NCBI GenBank assembly: GCA_963580285.1
Contig: CAUZLF010000754.1
Coordinates: forward strand, 62,001 to 126,000
Direction: 5' to 3'
Length of the DNA stretch: 64,000 nucleotides
Source of the DNA: Lucinisca nassula
Lineage: Eukaryota; Mollusca; Bivalvia; Lucinida; Lucinidae
Of the stretch, positions 19,045 through 28,367 are shown one piece after another; the stretch's first letter is position 1; each line of letters opens with the position of its first letter. The position numbers and the translations under genes are program-made. Below the pieces are notes generated by a model. It was not told where the DNA came from. It saw only the letters and a program-made list of their open reading frames with translations, and did not search any database.

Positions 19045-19592
19045 ATCTCCGCAACTTGGAATTTTGATGTTTCCAGTTATGTTCCCATAACCTGAAGATG
19101 GTTATTTTATCGAGGTCATGCTCGACTGATTTTTAACAGAGTTATGGCCCTTAGTCAGTTTTAGCCATTTTATCAACAGATATTCTTGTCTCCGCAACTC
19201 CTCCTACAGTTTTCAAGGGATTTTGACGAAACTTTCCAGTTGTTATTCCCATGACCTGAAGATGGTGATCATATTTTATGGAGGTGATGCTCAACTGATT
19301 TTTACCAGAGTAATGGCCCTTTGGCTAATAATTTTTCAACTGTAAGTCTAGTCTAGTCTGCAACTTCTTGTATTTTAGTGAAACCTCCATGAACTGAAGA
19401 GGATCATATTATAATAAGGTCACACTAATGCCTGCTTTTTACCAGAGTTATGGCCCTTAAAGTCACTTTTAGCCATTTTATCAACAGAAGTTCTTGTCTC
19501 CGCAACTCGTACAGTTTTTAAGGGATTTTGATGAAACTTTCCAGTTATTGTTCCCATGACCTGAAGACAGTCATATTTTATCGAGGTCATGG

Positions 19593-19805
19593 TTAACTCT
19601 TATCTTGCTGTTCGCGACAACCCTTATCTTTGGAAACAGTGTAGATCCAGATCAGATGGCTTCTGAAGAAGCCATCTGATCAGGATCTACACTGTTTGAC
19701 ATTCAGTTTATGAATTTGTAGCAATAAATTACATCAAGTAATCTGATTGGTTCAAAGTCAGAAATGGGTGTGGCTAATCTGAATATTCAGCAAGAGAAGG
19801 GTTAA
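19593..19805 (+). mobile_element. T1 MITE, nested in an R-type element
   Basis: TTAActcttatcttgctgttc ... cagcaagagaagggTTAA, with an intact core (gatccagatcagatggcttc / gaagccatctgatcaggatc). Confidence 0.85.
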
Positions 19806-20034
19806 CTGAATACTGAACTTCCCTACAAAATTCTTGTCTCCACAACTCCACCATCACGTTTGATGAAACTTTACAGTTATTGTTACCACGACCTGAAGAT
19901 GATGACATGCTGTACTGATTTACATTATCTCCCTTTGATTTTTTCCCCAAATGAAGCATTGCACATGCAACTCTTCTTGCAGTTTTTGTCGTGACTGCTA
20001 TGAGCATGGTGTGATATAGGCATCCGGTTTTCCA

Positions 20035-20440
20035 TACGTTTGTTCGTTCATCCATCCATGCATTTGTCCATTCAACATTTGTGACCACCCTGGCATTCAC
20101 CCTAATGGTCAAGTTTATTTCTCAAGAACTATCAGAGCTTCATTAATGATACTTGGTACAAACTTGAATCTGGGGATGGCACTTCAATGCAAGCATCCAT
20201 ATTTGACCTTGACGTACATTTTATGGTTCATAGACTTTGTAAAATATTGCGACCACCCTAGCATTCAACCCTAATGGTCAAGTTTATTTCTCAACAACTT
20301 TAAGAGCTTTATTAATGATACTTGGAACAAACTTGTATCTGGGGATGGCAACTTAAATACAAGCATCCATATTTGACCTTGACCTAAATTTCATGGTTCA
20401 CTGACTTTGCATTGATCACTGGGCCCAGGTCTTTTGATGA
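20035..20440 (-). repeat. short R-type tract: microsatellite plus two tandem units
   Basis: Begins with cgttcatccatccatgcatt, then two units of about 170 bases (gaccaccctggcattcaccc; aatggtcaagtttatttctc; tgatacttggtacaaacttg; ggggatggcacttcaatgca; catccatatttgaccttgac). The second starts near 20249. The order microsatellite then tandem units is as in R1-R7. Confidence 0.6.
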
Positions 20441-20441
20441 C

Positions 20442-20687
20442 TAATTACACTTAACGTGTTCATTTAGTCTACAAGAAGGAATGATTGAAATATTAGTACA
20501 AGATAGTGCATCTAAAGGTTTTATAAACCATACAGTAGGAAGGAATATGCTTCAGATACATGTCAGTATTAGATTAGAGAGGATCAGAGGCTTAGAAAGG
20601 TAGACAGTTTGGGCCACTTCAGAGCTCTTGTTATTCAGCATGTAGCAGTGGAGATAAGAGCCAGACAGATTAATTCAGAAGCATCTT
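20442..20687. other. no recognisable feature
   Basis: Unique-looking AT-rich sequence between a tandem tract and the T2 element. Confidence 0.35.
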
Positions 20688-20957
20688 TTAACCCATTTTG
20701 TATGGGAAACATCAAAACCGGACATTGACACAAACACTGCAGGCCCTGACTGACCAGACGCCCGTGTTTAACCCATTTAGTACTAGAAACCCCTAAAACG
20801 AGAAAGCGGCGTCTGATCAGGGCCTCCACTGTTTGCTAAAAGTTCAGCCACTTTCCAAATAAATTTTGAAGAAAACACAACCAGACATCCCTAAATTTTG
20901 AAGTGGACTCCTGCTATGTATAAAGAGGAAGATTCCATTTGGTACAAAAAGGGTTAA
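20688..20957 (+). mobile_element. T2 MITE with duplicated left end
   Basis: A first left end TTAAcccattttgtatggga runs through aggccctgactgaccagacg. A second left end TTAAcccatttagtactaga then starts at 20768 and the element continues via gcggcgtctgatcagggcct to gattccatttggtac and gggTTAA. So one right end is served by two heads. Confidence 0.8.
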
Positions 20958-20998
20958 TTTGGGCCTTCACGCTTTGCGGAACAAGGTTCCAATAATAG

Positions 20999-21074
20999 TT
21001 AAAAATAATTTGACACCCCAAAATTTCAAAATGGATGCCAGCGGAGAAGATTCCATTGGGTATAGAATGGGTTT
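20999..21074 (+). repeat. T2 right-half fragment
   Basis: gacaccccaaaatttcaaaa, tggatgccagcggagaagat and tccattgggtatagaatggg, then tttaa: the last third of a T2 element, diverged. Confidence 0.6.
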
Positions 21075-21205
21075 AATTCAGCATTGAAGCATCTCTTATC
21101 TTGTAATCTCTGTATATACTGCTGTAGGTATAGATAGGTTTTGACCTGAAACTGGGGAAGGTAAGCCACAGTGAAAGACAGGGATGTTTGGTTGACCTGT
21201 TACAG

Positions 21206-21419
21206 TTAAACCTTATCTTGCTGAATATTAAGTTTAGCCACACCTATTTCTGACTTTGAACCAATCAGATTACTTGATTAAATTTATTCTTACAAAGCCA
21301 TAAACTTAATGTCAAACAGTGTAGATCCTGATTAGATGGCTTCTTCAGAAAGCCATCTGATCTGGATCTACACTGTTTCCAAAGATAGGGGTTGCCGTGA
21401 ACAGCAGGATTAGAGTTAA
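21206..21419 (-). mobile_element. T1 MITE, minus
   Basis: TTAAaccttatcttgctgaat ... cagcaggattagagTTAA. Core agatcctgattagatggctt / agccatctgatctggatcta has few mismatches. Confidence 0.85.
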
Positions 21420-21589
21420 AAGGGGCGAGATGTTCATATTCTGATATAGATAGTTTGTGATTGAGTGGAGATAAAAATGTTACTTTGATTTTTATCTTGC
21501 CTGTGTGAGATAAAAAAAAAAGTCTAGAAATTTTGTTCAAAGACATAGATTGGATTGGGGATTCTGTACGTGTTGTAGTTTTATGGCCC

Positions 21590-21695
21590 TGTCAACAGCT
21601 AAGGTCATGTCTGGCAGGTCAGCTACCCTCACTGTTCCTGGACAGGCTGAGACCCTCTGAGCAGTTTACCAGTACTTAGTGAAACTGACAACACC
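21590..21695 (-). repeat. SB1 SINE fragment, diverged
   Basis: ccctgtcaacagctaaggtc, ctggacaggctgagaccctc and gagcagtttaccagtactta follow SB1 order on the minus strand with many differences. Confidence 0.45.
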
Positions 21696-21789
21696 CAAAG
21701 GGTCAACGGCTGAATGCTCAAGCAACTGTCCATTTTTTGTAGTCTCACAAGAGATGTGAAACATTGAATAAGTAGAAGAAACAGACCCT

Positions 21790-22030
21790 CATTTTATTTT
21801 AGTTTGATTGCGATGAAAGCTTCAAGCTTATTGAATCGCTCTCGAACACTCATTCCAGATGTTTTCACGCGCGTGCAAGAGAGAAGCAGTGGCTTTTACA
21901 CCACTGCTACCCATTTACACCTGGGTGGAGTGGGGCAGTGTCATTACGTGTCTTGCCCAAGGACACACCTCGATACCTCATTTCACACCTGCTACAAGCA
22001 CAACAGGACCGAAGGCAGCATTAATAGCAC
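21790..22030. repeat. ancient dispersed repeat fragment
   Basis: acccatttacacctgggtgg, agtggggcagtgtcattacg and tgtcttgcccaaggacacac form a phrase I recognise from repeats widespread in animal genomes. The frame through it has no other protein character. Confidence 0.45.
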
Positions 22031-22464
22031 CTTCACACTGAGATTGTGGGTAACTTGTTTGAAGTGCCTCAATGAAGCAGTTGTAACAATTTTGAAACAG
22101 AAAAAAGGAAAATTTGACCAAAGTTTCAAAAGAGGTTGATAATTGGTTGATTATCAAGTTGATACTGCCAGGCATATACCGCTGTTGTCCATGTGATTGT
22201 CAGTCTTAAACTGCAAGCAAATTATCCTTAGATGAAGATGATGGAATTCTCTGAATAATTTTGGACAATTCTACTCGCTTAGTCTAATATTTTGATGATA
22301 ACAGATTATTGTTTAATTTATAAATTAAACAATGGGCAGGGTGGGGTGGGGGGATTGGGGGAGTCCTACAAGAAAGAGTTATCAATACACAAGGTTCATG
22401 ACCATTCATCCCACGTTCCTTCACGACCCACCTGAGTGCTGTCAGGGCTTACATTTGACCCGTG

Positions 22465-22690
22465 GAGCGCTGTGGTGCAGTGGTAAAGCATGCAATTTGA
22501 GATTGAGAGGTAGCGGGTTCGATCCTGCAAGCGCCATGTGTTGTTTCCTTGAGCAAGAAACTTCATCAACAATGAGTAGTATTGGTTCCTACCAAGGAGA
22601 AGCGGCTGGCCGGGGCTGGCCTCATGGAAGATTAGTACTAGTACTAAATGTGTTACCCTCTATAAATAAGGTTGATTATTATTATTATTA
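22465..22690 (+). mobile_element. tRNA-derived SINE with ATT-repeat tail
   Basis: The head has an A box (tggtgcagtggtaaagcatg) and a B box (gcgggttcgatcctgcaagc) of tRNA type. The body includes gagcaagaaacttcatcaac and aggagaagcggctggccggg, and the tail is (att)n. It does not fold as a real tRNA: the anticodon arm is not tRNA-like. Confidence 0.75.
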
Positions 22691-22700
22691 TTTTATTATG

Positions 22701-22976
22701 TCATAGCGATAACACATCCGTGTGACCTAGACTAGTAGTGCATTTATATTCTGTCAAAATCCAAAATTATTATTTTACTGATGAAAATTTGTGACTTTTT
22801 TCTTATTTATATCCTAAATATAGGTTGTGGGTGCTCATTAGAACCGCCTCATTGAGGCGGTTCCAACGAGTACCCACAGCCTATGTCTTGGAGCAGAAAT
22901 AAGGAAACCCATGTTTTCTCTATATAAAGTGGGGTTTAGAGGGGGTGTTTATTGCATGGATTTGTTATCGTGGTGC
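22701..22976. mobile_element. MITE-H, second subtype
   Basis: Ends catagcgataacacatccgt and gcatggatttgttatcgtgg. The core ggttgtgggtgctcattaga / gcggttccaacgagtaccca with loop cctcattgagg is well preserved. Confidence 0.8.
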
Positions 22977-22995
22977 TAGATGACATTTTCTTTTC

Positions 22996-23264
22996 ATCAT
23001 GAAAACATGCCTATATGATTCTGACCCCCCTCAAACCCCACTTTTATACAGAAAAACTGTGGTTTGCAGGGGTAAACATTATTTCTGCTATAAAAAATAG
23101 GTTGTGGGTACTCGTTAGAACCGCCTCAATGAGGTGGTTCTAACGAGTACTCACAATCTATATTTTGAGCAGAAATAACAAATATATCACACTTTTTCTT
23201 CTCAAAATTTAGTTTTTTCGGTGGTAAAATTTTCACTGTATTTGTATATTACGTGATTTCGTAA
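22996..23264. mobile_element. MITE-H, first subtype
   Basis: Ends catcatgaaaacatgcctat and ttacgtgatttcgtaatg. Core ggttgtgggtactcgttaga / gtggttctaacgagtactca. It lies 20 bases from the previous copy of the other subtype. Confidence 0.8.
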
Positions 23265-23699
23265 TGTATGGAATGGAATGAATTTACAGGATAATAGTAA
23301 GTGATCAGAACAGAATTTACTACTAAATAGACAGACTGTTGTCTTGTTATTTGTGCTAATCAGGAAAAGACAAATTGAGTAATTGACAATTACTGTCTTA
23401 TGCAATATGTCAGCCTCAGGAGTTATTTTTGGCAGCAAAAGTGGCATGCAACTGTTAAATTGATTGTCTGTCTGGTGAAAGAATTTCTGGAATTAAAAAT
23501 CCTAAAATTTGGAATGGGAGTAAATTTTCTTGGAGTCTTGACAAACACTTTAGGCCCAGAGCAGACTGCTGATTTCAGTTTACACTGTTTATCAATTTTT
23601 TACCAGGGTTTTATTTGGACACATCACAAAGAGTAATATAAAATATTCCTCATGACAGTAGAAACAAATGAAAAATGAAAACAGGAAACTTTTAGTAGG
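23265..23699. other. no clear feature; faint hairpin remnant
   Basis: A decayed T-type half (acaaacactttaggcccaga, gcagactgctgatttcagtt, tacactgttt) is at 23540-23600. The remainder is AT-rich and featureless. Confidence 0.4.
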
Positions 23700-24080
23700 G
23701 GCAATTTAATGTTGGCTAACAGTTCTAGAACTTGCAAATCAGTTCAAGATTTTTTTTTAATGAGTACAACAGTTCTAGAACTCACAAATCAGTTCAAGAA
23801 CAGTGGTAGTTCTAGAATTTTTATTCTTTGACTTTAGTGTGATTTTGTGACAACTGTTCAAGAAACATTTGATTCTTGGGCAACAGTTCTAGAACTTTCA
23901 GATCAGTTCAAGAACCGGTTTAGTTCTAGAAAAATCTTCCTCAGATCTCATTGTTTTAGAACCAGTGTTCAAGAACGATTCAGGTTCCAGAACCACAGTT
24001 CAAGAATTATTCTATAAGTTCAAGAACAGTTCTAAAGGTTCATTAAAAGATCAAGAACTTTATGCTTGTTCTAGAACAAA
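23700..24080. promoter_or_regulatory. array of heat-shock-element-like palindromes
   Basis: Thirteen exact TTCnnGAA sites occur between about 23722 and 24076, mostly gttctagaac and gttcaagaac, plus several near misses. A loose unit (caacagttctagaact...atcagttcaagaac...tagttctagaa) is repeated about three times. TTCnnGAA is the core that heat-shock factor trimers bind. No gene starts nearby, so function is unproven. It may simply be a palindromic minisatellite. Confidence 0.55.
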
Positions 24081-24186
24081 TTTCGTAGGGGGTGTGTGTT
24101 GGGGTTGGGTACCAGGCTTTAATTAAACCCCAAAGCATGAATCCTGATATTTTGCAATATTCTTTGTTGTTTTTCAGAGACAACAA

Positions 24187-24380
24187 TAAACCCTTATCCC
24201 ACTGCATAAATTAATAAAGCCACGCCCATTGCTAACAATCAGCCAATCAAATTACTGTATTTGTTCAGTTCACTACATCAAAAACAGTGTAGATCCTGAT
24301 CAGATGGTACCTTCAGAAGCCATCTTATTAGGGCCCTGCACTGAAAGTGTGGGTGCCCTATAGTAATCACTCTGTCCATC

Positions 24381-24415
<35 letters not shown>

Positions 24416-24651
24416 CCGTCCACAAATTTTTACTCCTCTGACAGCGCTGCCGGGGCCCTAGTCAGTTTCACTGACAGCTCTAGTCTGGATCTACACTATG
24501 GTTGTCGTGTTCAGCATTACTTGGTTTAATGTCACAAACTACATGACAAACAGTGTAGATCCTGATCAGATGGCTTGAAGAAGCCATCTGATCTGGATCT
24601 ACACTGTTTGCAAAGTTAGGGGGTTGTTGTGAACAGGGGGATAAGGGTTAA
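24187..24651 (-). mobile_element. composite T1 elements, one interrupted
   Basis: Left: cccttatcccactgcataaa through gtgtagatcctgatcagatg to about 24340, where a foreign segment (gtgggtgccctatagtaatc, then a gtctgtctgtc microsatellite) breaks it. From about 24480 T1 resumes (ctggatctacactatggttg), and a second right half follows from 24520 (acatgacaaacagtgtagat) to gggggataagggTTAA. Confidence 0.7.
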
Positions 24652-24805
24652 GGCATTCTGGTACTTTGTCTGGCAAGCAGACAAAGTACATGAAATGACA
24701 AGCCTGGCTTTTTTCTGAAAAAAAAAAAAAATAGAATGCCAGCTTCGCATTGTGCTAAAAGTAAACTGGCTCTTTCTGAAATTCCTATTAAATTCAATAT
24801 AAAGC

Positions 24806-25240
24806 AGGCCTCTGTGGCCTAGTGGATAAGAGCGCTGACTTTTAACCCTTATCTTGCTGAATATTCATATAAGCCACACCCATTTCTGTCTATCAACCAA
24901 TCAAATTACTTGATGTAATCTATTGCTACAAATTCATAAACTGCATGCCAAACAGTGTAGATCCTGATCAGATGGCTTCTTCAGAAGCCATCTGATCTGG
25001 ATCTACATTGTTTGCAAAGATAGGGGTTGTCGTGAACAGCAAGATAACAGTTAATCATTAGGTCTTTCACAGCTGTGATTTCAGCCTCGCTCGGGTCACA
25101 TGTGAGACGCCAAGTTCTGCAATGGAAGGTCAGGTGGTTTTTCTCCGGATACTCCGTTTTTCGCCCACCTCCGATTAACGATCGGCTCGATATGAGTGAA
25201 ATAATCTTGAAAGGGCCGTAAAACCAAAACCAAAAAAAAA
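24806..25240 (+). mobile_element. SB2 SINE, full length, split by a T1
   Basis: tRNA-like head aggcctctgtggcctagtgg then ataagagcgctgact before the break. After the T1 (24842-25054) it continues tcattaggtctttcacagct ... cgccaagttctgcaatggaa ... gaaataatcttgaaagggcc and an A-rich tail. tcaatata flanks it at 24794-24801 and 25241-25248. The SINE shows the full head that truncated copies lack. Confidence 0.85.
24842..25054 (-). mobile_element. T1 MITE inserted in SINE
   Basis: TTAAcccttatcttgctgaat ... cagcaagataacagTTAA. Removing it and one TTAA restores a continuous SINE (gctgacttTTAAtcattagg), which proves TTAA as the target-site duplication of this family. Confidence 0.9.
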
Positions 25241-25396
25241 TCAATATATTTTTGACTTTTTGCAAAACTATAATTACACTTTTATCTCACAAAGAAAGCA
25301 TAATTATATTTATATACATGCCTGTTCTGCCAGGTGGGTTAAAGGCAAAACAACCTGCCATATTTTTACCAACATAGATATTTCACTACATGCAAT

Positions 25397-25523
25397 GCTG
25401 CTCGCCTCATAAACCAGGGGTCATGGGTTCAATACCTTTCGCCTCATAAACCAGGGGTCATGGGTTCAATACCTTCGGATGAGTCCTGTTTCTGTATCAC
25501 CTTGGCTGAAACTCACAGACAGA
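25397..25523 (+). mobile_element. SB3 SINE fragment with 13-base duplication and internal repeat
   Basis: cactacatgcaat flanks it at 25384-25396 and 25524-25536. Inside, about 36 bases (cgcctcataaaccaggggtc atgggttcaatacctt) occur twice in tandem, then cggatgagtcctg follows the SB3 body. The head is truncated. Confidence 0.8.
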
Positions 25524-25872
25524 CACTACATGCAATCAGGTTTATATTACATAGACATGTTAGGAAATGGAAACAATTGTTTTCAGGGAGTTTCCTGCAG
25601 TGAAGCTTTTTGTACAGTAGCCAATGACCTGAGCTCACCCCAAGTTGTAATTACCTAATTAACCTGCAGCATATTTTTTTTCTCCCAACAGCCAAAAAAA
25701 AATCTTCCTGTTTTACCATTATCACTTAAAGAATCATGTTAACCCATTTTATACAGGGAACTCCTAAACTCAGGTCATTGGTAAACAGTGAAGACCCAGA
25801 TCAGATGCTGCAGAATGCAGCATCTGATCAGGGCCTTCACTGTTTGCAGAAAGTTCAGCCATTTTCTAAATA

Positions 25873-26195
25873 CCGTATTCGCCCTATTTACCGCACCGTG
25901 CGCTTAGTTTTTTCAAAATTGTATGAAAATATTGTGGTGAAAAATCTACCTAATAAGCGCACACTCAATACGAAAAAAATACGAAAAACAAGCTTCCGAT
26001 ATGATTATTTTATAGAGTTGGATTTCAGCATAGGGATTCACCACATATACATATGATTGTCTGGGTCAAAGATGCAGCAAAACTCAATTTGAATTTTTTT
26101 GGGAGGTTACTGTAAAGTGTGCGCTTGTGTATTTTTCCAGAAAAAGCTTGGGTGTGCGCTTATAGGAGCATGTGCGGTAAATAGGTCGAATACGG
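25873..26195. mobile_element. TA-flanked MITE (CCGTATTCG ends)
   Basis: ccgtattcgccctatttacc and ggtaaataggtcgaatacgg are inverted ends, with TA at 25871-25872 and 26196-26197. It is 323 bases, sits in the T2 right half at its taaataaatt stretch and has no hairpin core. Confidence 0.85.
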
Positions 26196-26197
26196 TA

Positions 26198-26320
26198 AAT
26201 CAGGGATCGCATGTTCAATTCCAGACTTTTGAATGAGTATTTTAACCGTGGTCTGGTCTCTGTAATGATCTTAGTTGTTAGCGGGATGTGAAACTCAGAA
26301 ATGAATTTCTAAAATTCTAA
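26198..26320 (+). repeat. SB3 SINE fragment
   Basis: aatcagggatcgcatgttca, attccagacttttgaatgag, tctggtctctgtaatgatct and gttagcgggatgtgaaactc follow the SB3 body and tail, diverged. Confidence 0.6.
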
Positions 26321-26406
26321 AAACAACTGAGCCTGTCACCCCTGCATTCAAAATGGACACATGCTAAATTATATAAGGGGAGAGATTCCATTCTGTAAAA
26401 TATTGG

Positions 26407-26612
26407 TTAACCAAACTGCTGTTCATGACAACCTCTATCTTTGCAAACAGTGTAGATCCAGATCAGATGGCTTCTGATCAGGATCTACACTGTTTGTAAT
26501 GCAGTTTGTGATCTGCATGAAAATATTAATATATAATGTGAAGTAAATTGATTGGCTAAATAATCATCAGTAGGAGTGGCTTAATTAATTTATGCATCCG
26601 GATAAGGGTTAA
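26407..26612 (+). mobile_element. T1 MITE sharing its left TTAA with a T2
   Basis: TTAAccaaactgctgttcatg ... gcatccggataagggTTAA. The hairpin loop is short (cttctgatcag). The left TTAA is shared with the preceding T2 element. Confidence 0.8.
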
Positions 26613-26674
26613 CAAGTCCATAAATGAGCTTTTACTAAGTCTCCCACATTTTGCAGCCTCATTAACAATGAGAA

Positions 26675-26861
26675 TTGACCCTTATCCTGCTCAACAACCC
26701 CAACCTTTGCAAACAGTGTAGATCCAGATCAGATGGCATCAGGATATACACTGTTTGTTGTGCAGTTGTGAATTTTCCATAAACATCATATCAAGTAATT
26801 TGATTGGCTGATAATCAAAAATGGGTGTGGCTACATTAATTATTCAACAGAATAAGGGCAA
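26675..26861 (+). mobile_element. T1 MITE, diverged
   Basis: ttgacccttatcctgctcaa ... caacagaataagggcaa; both TTAA sites are mutated. Core agatccagatcagatggcat / caggatatacactgttt has a deleted loop. Confidence 0.75.
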
Positions 26862-26971
26862 TGTTTTCATGCTCAAATTTGTCCTGCTCATAAATATTCT
26901 ACTGTAATCAGCTCATAAATATTAAAATAGGGTGGAAACAGTCTCAGCTTTAAGATAAAAGCTGTTTCAAG

Positions 26972-27468
26972 TTAATTCTTATCCTGCTGTTCAAGACAAC
27001 CCCTATCTTTGCAAACAGTGTAGATCCAGATCAAATGGTTTCTGAAGAAAGCCTTATCCTGCTGTTCACAACAACCACTATCTTTGCAAATAGTGTAGAT
27101 CCAGATCAGATGGCTTCTGAAGAAGCCTTATCCTGCTGTTCACAACAACCCCTATCTTTGCAAACAATGTAGATCCAGATCAGATGGCTTCTAAGGAAGC
27201 CTTATCCTGCTGTTCACGACAGCCCCTATCTTTGCAAACAGTGAAGATCCCGATCAGATGGCTTCTGAAGAAGCCTTATCCTGCTGTTCACGGCAACCCC
27301 TATCTTTGCAAACAGTGTAGATCCCGATCAGATGGCTTCTGATCAGGATCTACACTGTTTGACATTCAGTTTATGAATTTGTAGGAATAAATTACATCAA
27401 GTAATCTGATTGGTTCAAAGTCAGAGATGGGTGTGGCTAAACTGAATATTCAGCAGGATAAGGGTTCA
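26972..27468 (+). mobile_element. T1 MITE with five tandem left arms
   Basis: The left arm (cttatcctgctgttcacgac ... gatcagatggcttctgaaga agc) occurs five times at about 73-base spacing, starting near 26976, 27053, 27125, 27199 and 27273. Only the last copy is followed by the right arm (gatcaggatctacactgttt) and right half, ending cagcaggataagggttca. Each junction joins gaagaagc to cttatcctg, so the loop is directly followed by the next left end. Confidence 0.9.
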
Positions 27469-27556
27469 AAGAAACTGAAGCAGCAGGTTTGAGGTACAAA
27501 GGAGTTGAAAATAAAATGGAGTTGAAGTTAAAAAGAGTTGACATAATTGATTTGAG

Positions 27557-27771
27557 TTAACCCTTGTCCTGCTGAATATTTTAATCTGCCACACATCCAC
27601 TGCCCATTATCAACCAATCAGATTACTTGATGCAAATTATTGCAACAAATTCACAATCTGAATGACAAACAATGTAGATCCTGATCAGATGGTTTCGTCA
27701 GAAGCCATCTGATCTGTATCTACATTGTTTGAAAGGTAAGGCATATCAGGGCTCAGCAGGACTAGAGTTAA
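27557..27771 (-). mobile_element. T1 MITE, minus, subtype 2
   Basis: TTAAcccttgtcctgctgaat ... cagcaggactagagTTAA, with gcatatcagggctcagcagg as in the copies at 11545 and 59200. The flanks contain aaggagttgaaa on both sides. Confidence 0.85.
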
Positions 27772-27805
27772 AAGGAGTTGAAAAAAGCAGTTTCATTTTT
27801 GTTGT

Positions 27806-28255
27806 GTTGAGATTTTACATCCTTGTCAACACTATTTAGGAGACTTTGATTCCCATTTCATCAGACTTCCTCTCGGAGGCTTAGACCTGATCTAAGTATT
27901 CAAAAAGTTTGGTCAGTTTCAGTTCTTTGTGGAACATTACGATATCACACCCCTGCGATATAATGCATATTTCTCATCTCCAAAATGGCTACTTTTCAGA
28001 TGAAAATCCCTGATATTTTTCTTATAAATATTGCAAACATAGGTCGCGGGTACTCGTTAGAACCACCTCATTGAGGCGGATCTAACGAGTACCCACAGCC
28101 TATGTCTTGGAGCAGAAATAAGGAAAATAATGTATACCCCCTTAAACCCCAGTTTTCTCTATATAAAGTGGGGTGTAGAGGGGGGGGGGTCTTCATTTCA
28201 CGGACTTGTTCACCTGATAAGCACCATGCAGCCCGATCTATTTCTCCTAGCGCCG
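27806..28255 (-). mobile_element. SB1 SINE, minus, split by MITE-H
   Basis: tttacatccttgtcaacact, catcagacttcctctcggag and gtcagtttcagttctttgtg precede the insertion. caccatgcagcccgatctat and ttctcctagcgcc continue the SINE 5' part after it. Confidence 0.7.
27935..28236. mobile_element. MITE-H, second subtype, inserted in SINE
   Basis: Ends cattacgatatcacacccct and acggacttgttcacctgata. Core aggtcgcgggtactcgttag / gcggatctaacgagtaccca. The target between gtggaa and gcaccatgcag of SB1 is visible on both sides. Confidence 0.8.
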
Positions 28256-28367
28256 TAACTTTTGAGTTACCTGTAAGCATAATATTTTGAGTTTCCAGTG
28301 TTTGAGGCGGTTCTTCATATCATGGTTTATTTTTGTTATGGTCTGTCTTTGAGTGTTTGTATCGCTT

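Larger units (their letters stand above)
18806..19950 (-). mobile_element. R-type tandem element with nested SINE and T1
   Basis: Opens gaaggggactatagtaacag, then gttcgtccatccgtccttct (microsatellite), then units of about 150-170 bases: ttgtctccgcaactcctcct, ttttgacgaaactttccagt, tcccatgacctgaagatgg, atcgaggtcatg and agagttatggcccttagtca. A SINE (18899-19044) and a T1 (19593-19805) interrupt it. No clear far end was found. Same architecture as R1-R7 but a separate family. Confidence 0.6.
25739..26410 (+). mobile_element. T2 MITE split by a TA-MITE and a SINE fragment
   Basis: TTAAcccattttatacaggga, core acccagatcagatgctgcag / ctgcagcatc-type palindrome (gcatctgatcagggccttca), then gaaagttcagccattttcta. 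After the insertions: gagcctgtcacccctgcatt, aaaatggacacatgctaaat and attccattctgtaaaatatt, ending ggTTAA. The final TTAA is also the first TTAA of the T1 that follows. Confidence 0.8.

Noticed and set aside
22332..22706. 124-codon plus-strand frame
   Set aside because: Mostly a tRNA-derived SINE; no protein family.
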